A stretch of DNA of 64,000 bases from Petralouisia muris (GTDB lineage: Bacteria > Bacillota > Clostridia > Lachnospirales > Lachnospiraceae), in NCBI RefSeq assembly GCF_004793545.1, contig NZ_SRYA01000004.1, positions 1 to 64,000 on the forward strand, written 5' to 3'. The notes below the pieces were generated by a model. It saw nothing but the letters and a program-made list of their open reading frames with translations, was not told the origin of the DNA and did not search any database. A program made the translations under genes and the position numbers. Positions 10,058 through 17,391 of this stretch are shown here, in pieces. Position 1 is the first letter of the stretch. Every line of letters starts with the position of its first letter.

Positions 10058-10687
10058 CTATTCCTCTTCTATGTATGGAGACAGAAACTCTACATTAGCC
10101 CGTTCTGTGTCTGTCATTTTCTTTATGATATCGTTCATATCCGTGCTCCTTGTTGGTATCTCCTGATACCATTCCTTCTGGTCAAAATATGCCTGAATCT
10201 CTTCTTTGCCGAATTGATAGCCATATTTGGCATATAATTCATTTACTACCATCCGAATGATACCTTTGCCCTGAGGTAAATCTGCATACGTTCCCTGTTT
10301 CAGTTCCTGAACGTCTGCTTCTGTCATAAGCCGTTCCGAACTGTATGGGCACAAATATCCGCCATCTGCATTTTCTGCCTCTTCTCTATCAGAACTGTCC
10401 GTATCTTCCGGCTGTGCCTTTGCTGTGTCAGTGACGGATGATTCTCCCGCCGTTACCTGAAAGGCTTTGATGGATTTCACATAGGCTTCTTCCTCATCAT
10501 CCGCAAATTCTTCCGGCCGATTATTTTTTTCTGCTTTCTTTGCAGCTTCTGCTGTTTTCTGCATTTTCTCCTGAGATAATTTAGGCGGCTTTGCCGTCAC
10601 TGTAAGAAATACAAATATAGCTGCAGAAATTGCAAGGATAATGCCCAGGGCAATAGTTAGCAATGTGCCTTGGTTTTTGTTTTTCAT
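10058..10687 (-). CDS. Membrane-anchored YARHG-domain protein
   Basis: The 209-residue protein has an N-terminal membrane anchor (about residues 9-31), an acidic Ala/Glu/Lys-rich linker and a C-terminal YARHG domain. The domain contains VVNELYAKYGYQFGKEE, YFDQKEWYQE and ERANVEFLSPYIEEE, matching the family's N-x-x-YA-x-x-G-x-x-F pattern. YARHG domains are extracellular and often found next to kinases and peptidase-like proteins in Firmicutes; biochemical function is unknown. The start has a strong RBS (AAAGGAGAACAGCGC). A 36-38 bp duplication in its leader includes a second copy of that RBS. Confidence 0.8.
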   Translation of the reverse strand: MKNKNQGTLLTIALGIILAISAAIFVFLTVTAKPPKLSQEKMQKTAEAAKKAEKNNRPEEFADDEEEAYVKSIKAFQVTAGESSVTDTAKAQPEDTDSSDREEAENADGGYLCPYSSERLMTEADVQELKQGTYADLPQGKGIIRMVVNELYAKYGYQFGKEEIQAYFDQKEWYQEIPTRSTDMNDIIKKMTDTERANVEFLSPYIEEE

Positions 10688-10694
10688 GCGCTGT

Positions 10695-10776
10695 TCTCCT
10701 TTATTGGTGATATCTTCAATTTTTTCTTTTGAAAATGCTCTCCTTTATTTGGTGATATTTCCAATTTTTTCGTTTT
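10695..10776 (-). repeat. Tandem duplication in a leader, doubling an RBS
   Basis: Two imperfect copies, 10695-10730 and 10739-10776, share TCTCCTTTATTGGTGATAT-like sequence and a following CAATTTTTT run, with a period of 44 bases. On the minus-strand mRNA each copy carries AAAGGAG. Only the copy next to 10687 is followed by a start codon, so the other may be a decoy or standby ribosome site. Confidence 0.75.
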
Positions 10777-10799
10777 AATAATTTTATATTCCGTGTTTA

Positions 10800-13463
10800 T
10801 TATCCAACATAACGGCCGCCTAAATATACTGTAATATTTTGTACAATTCCTCCTTCTTCACTAAAATTCAGATAATAATTTCCTGTAGCATCACCTGTAG
10901 CAAATCCATATTCATGGGGCTCAAAACCATAAATTTTCAATTTTCCTTCTAATTCTGATGTTCTCATTCCCGGATGTACACCAAACATGTTCAGATTTTT
11001 GACTTCTTGGTTCTGATAAACAATACTGCCCCCATCCTCTGCGTACATGGCAATGACAGGCTGTCCATCATAATTTCCTGTATACTCAAATCCATCTTCT
11101 TCGCTTTGCATGTCTATACCGAACTCCGAAGAAAGCACTTCTTTCACCGCATCCTGAGAACCTTCATTTTTCATATACACATAACCAATATCTGACGCAT
11201 CAAATCCTTTACTTCTTTCCGCTTGTTCCAGACAATATTTTAAATATGCCTTTGTGTAAATAGAATAATTTTCTGATTTTAAATTTTTCCAATCAATTTC
11301 TGCTTCTTTTGCATTGCCAAACAACGAATTTTCCCATTTATCAAATTCAGCTCCGTCTACCGTTTCTGTTTTCCCTTCTGCATCGGAAATAAAATAAATA
11401 TTTCCATCTCCGTCTCTGTCAACAGAATCAGGAAAGGCATTCCCATTCCAATCTTTCTCCGCAAATTCTCTATTCCACGAATCTGCATCTCCTAACTTGA
11501 CGTATACATCCTGGTTCTTATCATACTGATACACATTGTATGGAAAAATGGCGTCTCCCAAGCCCTGGTTATGTGACCAGTTCGAAACAATTATCCCATT
11601 ATCATAAAAGGTATTGTTGATAAATTCATCCAATTCTACTTTGATTGTATCACTTTCCAAATCATATTGATAAATGACAAATCTCATTTCTGCCATACTT
11701 GCGCTTGAGATTTCCACAAGAAGTTCCTCTATGCCGTCTCCGTCAATGTCATACACCGCAAAATTATTTTCACGATCATACTCTGATAAATAGTTCTGAT
11801 AGGTTCCGGAATCATCTTCCGGCCACCGGCTGCCCTGTCCAATAGAGGCCAGCATATCTGCATAATGCCTGTTCAGAAGAATAGCGTTTATATTGCTTTT
11901 TGATTCATCTGCAAGCATATCATCCAATTTTTGGTTTTCCCATCCCTTATAATTGGCTTGTGCGGAATCTGCTTCGTCCCTGTTAAGAGGGTGTGGAAAG
12001 CCATTAATCTTCTCATTCATTCCCCATATGAATGGAAATTTAAAGTTCTCCAGATTATCAGGATTCTTGATTTCTTCCTCCTTCAATTTTGTCTCATCTG
12101 CTGAACCAAGTTCTACTTCTGCTGTGCTTTCTCCATCTGTATAATAACAATCCGTGATTTCCCATTTTCCCTGTCTTCCATTTATCATTGATGGCCCAAC
12201 TGTTATTGCATAATGACAATCTCCAATATTAATACAACGTTCAAAAATTATTCCGCCATAAAGCATTGTATTTCTCCCACAAATTCCACGTCCATATTTA
12301 TCCTTTTGCACTGCTCCAGCATTCATGCAATCGCTAACTAAAACATATGTATTCCCTTTTTCATTTGTGGAAATTTCAATATCTCCACAAATTCCTCCGG
12401 CATATTTTGACGAATCCACTGATGAATAATTTGCACTCTGACTGATGGAAAGCGTTACAGCTTGTTCATCCCAGCCATTGCTGATTAATCCTCTCCCCAA
12501 AATTCCTCCCGCTATTTCTGAGTTTTCATCTATACCTGATTGTGCTTCTATACTGCCATAATTAAAACATCTGTTCACAGAATAATCCAGAGCTGACTCC
12601 ATGCCCGTTACGTTTCTTATCTTGTTTTTATCATACTTTCCATCATAATAACAATAACCAACAATTCCACCTGTATACAGACACCCCGAAATATTTCCAT
12701 AATTCTCACAATCATGTATCTCTAAAGCTGCATTCAACTGACTTATAATTTCTATCTTTCCAATAATGCCTCCTACTACACTACTTAAATAATCCGAACT
12801 TACATCTGCAAGATTATAACAATTATTCACATTTGAGTTTATCCCATCCAATGAAATTTGAGCTATCAATCCGCCCGCTTTTTTTCCACTGCCAGATATA
12901 TTTCCTGATACATAGCAATTTGATACCGTCCCACCTATCATTTCTAAGGCCAATGCCGCCTCTTGCATTTCCACATCCTCAAAAGCAAGGTTTTTTATTG
13001 TTCCACCTTTTATAGAATTCATTAAGCAGTTATTCATATTCCGAATTTTATGGTGATTTCCATCAAAAACACCACTAAATTTTTTAACAGCTGATGTATC
13101 CCATTTCACTCCCTGCATATCAATATCTTCCATTAAGATAAAATTTTTCTCCGTATCGTTACCCAGATTTTTCAATTCATCTGCCGTATATATTGGAACA
13201 TAATTCTCCGGAGGCTCCGCCAATTTTTCACCCTCAGTCATGAAGCCTTGACGCACTGCGAAATCTATTTCCTGTTTTTCACTATCTTCTTTTTTCTGTT
13301 CTAAAGCATCAGCGTCCTTATGTGTTTCTGATACAGCTTCCTCTCTATTACTTTCTGAAACAGCAGTTTCACTCTTTGGTATGTTACGGCTCGTATTTTG
13401 CAAACTGCAGCCTGATATCATGAATGCACATAGGCTACAACATAAATATTTTTTCCATTTCAT
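10800..13463 (-). CDS. Large GLUG-repeat lipoprotein with EF-hand/VCBS-like region
   Basis: The 887-residue protein starts with a lipoprotein signal peptide ending FMISGCS (lipobox Cys near residue 19). The N-terminal half is a beta-helix-type repeat region with GLUG-like motifs (YTADELKNLG, GVFDGNHHKIRNM, GGIIGKIE, GGILGRG, GGICGDIE). The middle has Asp-rich calcium-loop motifs (VYDIDGDGIEELLVEIS, SVDRDGDGNIYFI) as in VCBS/EF-hand-like secreted proteins. The C-terminus is mixed alpha/beta. It should be anchored on the outer face of the membrane. It follows a perfect stem-loop in the upstream gap. Substrate or adhesion target unknown. Confidence 0.75.
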   Translation of the reverse strand: MKWKKYLCCSLCAFMISGCSLQNTSRNIPKSETAVSESNREEAVSETHKDADALEQKKEDSEKQEIDFAVRQGFMTEGEKLAEPPENYVPIYTADELKNLGNDTEKNFILMEDIDMQGVKWDTSAVKKFSGVFDGNHHKIRNMNNCLMNSIKGGTIKNLAFEDVEMQEAALALEMIGGTVSNCYVSGNISGSGKKAGGLIAQISLDGINSNVNNCYNLADVSSDYLSSVVGGIIGKIEIISQLNAALEIHDCENYGNISGCLYTGGIVGYCYYDGKYDKNKIRNVTGMESALDYSVNRCFNYGSIEAQSGIDENSEIAGGILGRGLISNGWDEQAVTLSISQSANYSSVDSSKYAGGICGDIEISTNEKGNTYVLVSDCMNAGAVQKDKYGRGICGRNTMLYGGIIFERCINIGDCHYAITVGPSMINGRQGKWEITDCYYTDGESTAEVELGSADETKLKEEEIKNPDNLENFKFPFIWGMNEKINGFPHPLNRDEADSAQANYKGWENQKLDDMLADESKSNINAILLNRHYADMLASIGQGSRWPEDDSGTYQNYLSEYDRENNFAVYDIDGDGIEELLVEISSASMAEMRFVIYQYDLESDTIKVELDEFINNTFYDNGIIVSNWSHNQGLGDAIFPYNVYQYDKNQDVYVKLGDADSWNREFAEKDWNGNAFPDSVDRDGDGNIYFISDAEGKTETVDGAEFDKWENSLFGNAKEAEIDWKNLKSENYSIYTKAYLKYCLEQAERSKGFDASDIGYVYMKNEGSQDAVKEVLSSEFGIDMQSEEDGFEYTGNYDGQPVIAMYAEDGGSIVYQNQEVKNLNMFGVHPGMRTSELEGKLKIYGFEPHEYGFATGDATGNYYLNFSEEGGIVQNITVYLGGRYVG

Positions 13464-13491
13464 AATTTATTCCATTCCTTTTATCCTTTTG

Positions 13492-13521
13492 CATACCGGC
13501 GCAACTCTGTGCGCCGGTATG
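13492..13521. other. Perfect 12-bp stem-loop between operon genes
   Basis: CATACCGGCGCA at 13492-13503 pairs perfectly with TGCGCCGGTATG at 13510-13521 across a six-base loop. No T-run follows on either strand, so it is not a standard intrinsic terminator. Within a polycistronic transcript it may act in mRNA processing or protect the upstream message from 3' decay. Confidence 0.8.
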
Positions 13522-13579
13522 ACATTCCAAAATCAACGGCACATTCTTCATTTATAGATATTTTGTATAAGTACCGCCT

Positions 13580-14920
13580 CTATATAGATCTCCAGGAATA
13601 ATATCCTGTCAGCATGGTTCTCTTTCCTGTCTTTACTTTTTTTGTCTGACTCCATGCTCCATAATACCGTTTTCCGCCGTAATCAATATACATCCTGGCT
13701 CTGAAATAATAAGTTTTGTTCTTTTTAAGGGCAGCTGTAGTGGCACTTGTCTCAGTTGCTCCGGCATAGTAGGAAGATTTTTTCCCTTTGAAATTCCTGC
13801 TTCTGCTCATCTGATATTGAATACCGGACACATTTTTCTGAGCCTTTACCTTTACATATACATTCCTGTCCCTTGTCCTCTTACATTTTGTAATTTTAGT
13901 CTTAGCCGGTTTTACCACAATCTGACAGGTTGCTTCTACTTCACTGCCGTCCATGGCCGCTGCTTTAATCGTTGCAGCTCCGATTCCATTGGCAGTTACC
14001 TTGCCGTGGGAATCCACTCTTGCAACGGATGTGTTGTCAGAAGTCCATTGGATGTTCTTATTGTTTGCGCTTGCCGGAGAGATGGATTGAAGCAGGCTGT
14101 AGGATTTTCCTTTTTCCAATACCAGAGTTGATTTTTTCAGTTGGATGGATTTAACATAGGTGAAGCCTTCCCATTTTAAGGTATAAGTGCCTGTTCTGTT
14201 ATCACCATAACTAAACTTACTTAATTTTATATAATATGTTCCGGGAGCCAGATATTTCTCCCACGTCCTTGTTTGCTCATATGTACCATAAGAATCCACT
14301 TCCATCAAATCCGAGTCCCACACCGAAAAATCATATTTTCCTAATGTTCCTCTGCTAACTGTAGTTCTAATATTTGCTCCTTCCCCTATGGAAAATCTAT
14401 AAAAGTCTATTCCGTCATCTGCTGAAAAGAAACCTTTTACAAGCGTGCCATTTGCCAGCGGCATTGCTGTTTCAAAATCGTTATTGGGCTCTTTTTCATT
14501 ATTATGTGCAGGTACAAAGGATGCCTTCACCCTATAGCTTGACGCATATTTATTCCCATAATGATCTCCAAACACTTTCAGGCTATATGCGCCTGCTTCC
14601 AGATCGATACTAAATTTACCTGTAGACGGACTTGTAACACTCCCCGACTGAGCCAAATTTGTATATTCCTTTACCAAATCTTTATCCAATAAATAACATC
14701 TTCCACCAAGCGTATAAGATTGAAATGTAACTGTTACCCTTCCCGCTGACGGTATTGTAAAAACATAATAATTTACGCCTTTTTCTTCTGTGCTTCCTTC
14801 TATCCAACTATCATTGGTAGAAATACTATACTCTGCCGCATGAACATTAATCCCACATAATAACAAAAGTACAATGCAACTGCTTAACGTTGTGACCCAT
14901 TTTAATAATCTTTGTTTCAT
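13580..14920 (-). CDS. Secreted PPC-domain / Big2 / Fn3-like protein
   Basis: The 446-residue protein has a clean signal peptide ending VHAAEYS (about residue 29). Two pre-peptidase C-terminal-like beta domains follow (VNYYVFTIPSAGRVTVTF; NDFETAMPLANGTLVKGFF, DGIDFYRFSI), then a Big2 bacterial Ig-like domain (NKNIQWTSDNTSVARVDSHG, GIGAATIKAAAMDG) and a C-terminal Fn3-like domain ending with Lys-rich strands. No sortase motif or S-layer domain was seen, so surface retention is unclear. It is likely part of the extracellular output of the operon. Confidence 0.75.
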   Translation of the reverse strand: MKQRLLKWVTTLSSCIVLLLLCGINVHAAEYSISTNDSWIEGSTEEKGVNYYVFTIPSAGRVTVTFQSYTLGGRCYLLDKDLVKEYTNLAQSGSVTSPSTGKFSIDLEAGAYSLKVFGDHYGNKYASSYRVKASFVPAHNNEKEPNNDFETAMPLANGTLVKGFFSADDGIDFYRFSIGEGANIRTTVSRGTLGKYDFSVWDSDLMEVDSYGTYEQTRTWEKYLAPGTYYIKLSKFSYGDNRTGTYTLKWEGFTYVKSIQLKKSTLVLEKGKSYSLLQSISPASANNKNIQWTSDNTSVARVDSHGKVTANGIGAATIKAAAMDGSEVEATCQIVVKPAKTKITKCKRTRDRNVYVKVKAQKNVSGIQYQMSRSRNFKGKKSSYYAGATETSATTAALKKNKTYYFRARMYIDYGGKRYYGAWSQTKKVKTGKRTMLTGYYSWRSI

Positions 14921-14951
14921 AACCTTTGCATTCCTTTCAGTTTTTATATTT

Positions 14952-15959
14952 TTATTCCTTCATTCTCACTTTGCAAACCTTACTATAATCTCCATTATAA
15001 TTTTTAGAACCGCTTCTTACATAAGCGCAAACTTTAAAACGGTATGTTTTGCCCTTTCTTAAATTACGAATCACAGCCGTTTGGAAAGTTCCGCTTGCAT
15101 TTTTCACTTTTTTATACTTTTTCAGATCGGGATTATACATATAAACGATATACCCTCTTACTCCATTTTGTTTCTTCCATTTCAGTTGCACGCTGTTCTT
15201 AGTTTTTGACAAGACAGACAATTTTGTAACTTTTCTGGGCACTACTACAATTTTCACTTTTTTACTGCTGTTTTCTACTCTGCAAGTAACCGTACAGTGT
15301 CCAGGATTTATTGCTGATACCTTTCCCTGTGCAGAAACCTTTGCAACCTTCGTATTACTGGATTTCCACGTAGCAGACTTATTTATTTGAATCCCGTCCG
15401 GATTCATTACAGAATATTCTAAATATTCACTAGCTCCGGGCTTCATAATAAGAGATTGTTCATTCAGCCTTATCGTGCAGCCTTCCCATTCACAGATATA
15501 GACACTTAACTCTGATGTCCGAAAGTCATTCCATTGTTCTCCACCCCAATATCCGCCAAAAGCCTCTGTTCCTCCATAATCAGCATTTGGTTCTCCCGGT
15601 TTCCAATTTGTATAAACTACCTTCTCCCCTGTCACCCATTTCCATACACTTTCTGTTCCACTGTCATCCCGGTATAAGCCAAAATAGCCATCATCATATC
15701 CGCTGTCTTCTAAACATTGATATACTATGTCATCCTCCCCTTCAGAAGTAATTGTAGCAAGATGCCCTCCGCGGCTTTCACATTTTGCTTTCGCATCCTC
15801 CCATGAATCTGCATCTTCATACACATAGTAATAATTCCCCTGATAGCTTTTCGCTCCCTCTGGAATATTGCCTGCCGCTACAGCATTTCCAACAGGATAC
15901 GTCATACAGGTAACTGCCGTTACCAATGCCAATATCGCTGATAATACCTTTTTCCTCAT
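14952..15959 (-). CDS. Secreted C-type lectin / Big2 / Fn3 protein
   Basis: The 335-residue protein has a signal peptide (cleavage near NAVAAG, residue 29), then a C-type lectin-like domain at about residues 40-165 with WEDAKAKCESRGGHLATI, WVTGEKVVYTNWKPGEPN and EQWNDFRTSELSVYICE. The NWKPGEPN and WND motifs are those used for calcium and sugar binding in true C-type lectins, which is unusually complete for a bacterial protein. A Big2 domain (ATWKSSNTKVAKVSAQGKV) and a C-terminal Fn3-like domain follow. Carbohydrate binding on host or bacterial glycans is plausible but unproven. Confidence 0.8.
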   Translation of the reverse strand: MRKKVLSAILALVTAVTCMTYPVGNAVAAGNIPEGAKSYQGNYYYVYEDADSWEDAKAKCESRGGHLATITSEGEDDIVYQCLEDSGYDDGYFGLYRDDSGTESVWKWVTGEKVVYTNWKPGEPNADYGGTEAFGGYWGGEQWNDFRTSELSVYICEWEGCTIRLNEQSLIMKPGASEYLEYSVMNPDGIQINKSATWKSSNTKVAKVSAQGKVSAINPGHCTVTCRVENSSKKVKIVVVPRKVTKLSVLSKTKNSVQLKWKKQNGVRGYIVYMYNPDLKKYKKVKNASGTFQTAVIRNLRKGKTYRFKVCAYVRSGSKNYNGDYSKVCKVRMKE

Positions 15960-15976
15960 ACACCTTTCTCCTCTCC

Positions 15977-16828
15977 CTATTTCAGCAAAAACTCATTCCC
16001 ACTTTCTGCAATCACAAGAATTGTCCCCGATCCGCAGGCAACCGGCACATTCTTCGGAAATGCCTGTCCATTTTTATAGTACACGCCGTTGGAAGAATAA
16101 TCTGTGACAATATAACTCCCTGTTCCTTTATCATAAGTAATTCCGCAATGCTTCCGGCTGATTTCCGGCCCTTTGATTACAATATGGGAACAGGTCTCAT
16201 CCCTGCCGATTATCACTTCTCCGTCAATAGGAATCACAGTCCCTTCATATGTTCCTTTGCAGCATTCCATACTGCCGCTCTCTGGAACATTGCCAAAATC
16301 CGGCGCCCATTCTTCTGCCGGAACGGTATAACCGTCATCTCCGTTAACCGGAACATAACTCTGCGAATCTGACTGGACATTATCCTGAATGCCTGACTGC
16401 TGCCCTGCCTGTCCAACATTCTGAGCTGCCGGAGGCTGAGGATTCGCTTCATTGTATTTATGGGCCAGCGCATTCATATTTTTAATCAAAATATTTGTTG
16501 CCACAAAATGCCCCATCCCGCACAGCATAGAGCCAAAAATATTCCAAAGCAGCACGGTTGTGCCGTTTTCCTGGAAATTCATCCCATAACGGGGCGCATT
16601 TTCCGACAGCCTGTTTCCCAGACTGTATTCCCAGTAAATTGCATAAATTCCGCAGGTTACAATTGTCAGCAGGATAAAGCTGAAAAGCCCCGGCGTTTTC
16701 TTCCCGTCTCCTTCGCAAAGGGTATTGGAATCCTGCGCCATGGAATAAATAAAATACAATCCATAAATCCCGCAGGTACAGATTGACAGCAAAATATACA
16801 TGCCTAAACTACGATCTTCTTTTACCAT
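15977..16828 (-). CDS. DUF4234 membrane protein with C-terminal FHA domain
   Basis: The 283-residue protein begins with DUF4234 (DRSLGMYILLSICTCGIYGL, FILLTIVTCGIYAIYWEY; several membrane helices), followed by a Pro/Gln linker and a C-terminal FHA domain (GEVIIGRDETCSHIVI, PEISRKHCGITYD, VTDYSSNGVYYKNG). FHA domains bind phosphothreonine, so this probably recruits phosphorylated partners to the membrane. ATG at 16828 follows GGAGGAGAAAAA and is preferred over 16846. Its FHA tail is closely similar to that of the protein at 19726-20796, including FPKNVPV and SGNEFLLK, suggesting a duplication. Confidence 0.85.
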   Translation of the reverse strand: MVKEDRSLGMYILLSICTCGIYGLYFIYSMAQDSNTLCEGDGKKTPGLFSFILLTIVTCGIYAIYWEYSLGNRLSENAPRYGMNFQENGTTVLLWNIFGSMLCGMGHFVATNILIKNMNALAHKYNEANPQPPAAQNVGQAGQQSGIQDNVQSDSQSYVPVNGDDGYTVPAEEWAPDFGNVPESGSMECCKGTYEGTVIPIDGEVIIGRDETCSHIVIKGPEISRKHCGITYDKGTGSYIVTDYSSNGVYYKNGQAFPKNVPVACGSGTILVIAESGNEFLLK

Positions 16829-16894
16829 TTTTTCTCCTCCGTTCATACCATGTTCTTCAACATTTCATTTTTATATTTCTGTGCCTGATTTTCA

Positions 16895-17272
16895 TTATTT
16901 CCTTTGCATCAAATAATGCCATAAATGCACAATCATTCCATTTTCAGGCGCAATGGAAACCACGGGATCAGAGCTGTACAGCCGTGCCAGATACACAACT
17001 GCAAAACAAGCGGCTGTCATTATCAGAAGCTCTCTTTGCGCTTTCTCCGGAACTTTTTCCCAAAACAGGAACAGCAAAACGCAAACAGGCATCAAAAAAA
17101 CCAGTGGATGGTAATGATATGCTCTGCCCAATTGCAGACGCAGAATGCAAACTGCAGCCCTTGTCATTCCGCACCCGGCGCAGCTAATGCCAGTGAGCCA
17201 TTTGATCGGACAGCCAATTCCTGTAACATGCAGCCAAAAGCAGACAGCCCCAAGCCCGGCTAGAATAAGCAA
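16895..17272 (-). CDS. DUF2752 membrane protein
   Basis: This is a 125-residue protein with three predicted helices and the DUF2752 signature CPIKWLTGISCAGCGMTRA. The paired cysteines and the GCGMTRA motif are diagnostic of the family, whose function is unknown; some members sit next to DUF4234 proteins. The likely start is TTG at 17272 with AAAGGAG just upstream, because stop codons block any longer frame. The spacing is short, so weak or coupled translation is likely. Confidence 0.7.
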   Translation of the reverse strand: MLILAGLGAVCFWLHVTGIGCPIKWLTGISCAGCGMTRAAVCILRLQLGRAYHYHPLVFLMPVCVLLFLFWEKVPEKAQRELLIMTAACFAVVYLARLYSSDPVVSIAPENGMIVHLWHYLMQRK

Positions 17273-17391
17273 TCGCTCCTTTAACTGTTTTACCCCATCT
17301 TTTCATTGCCTCCATCCCCTGCCGCATCAGGATATCTTTGCATGGCAAATTCTGCCGCATTCGGAAAACTCCCGTAAGACAAACTTTTCCG

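Noticed and set aside
9223-10098. 291-codon plus-strand ORF
   Set aside because: It lies antisense to the TcaA-like gene, with composition typical of a shadow frame.
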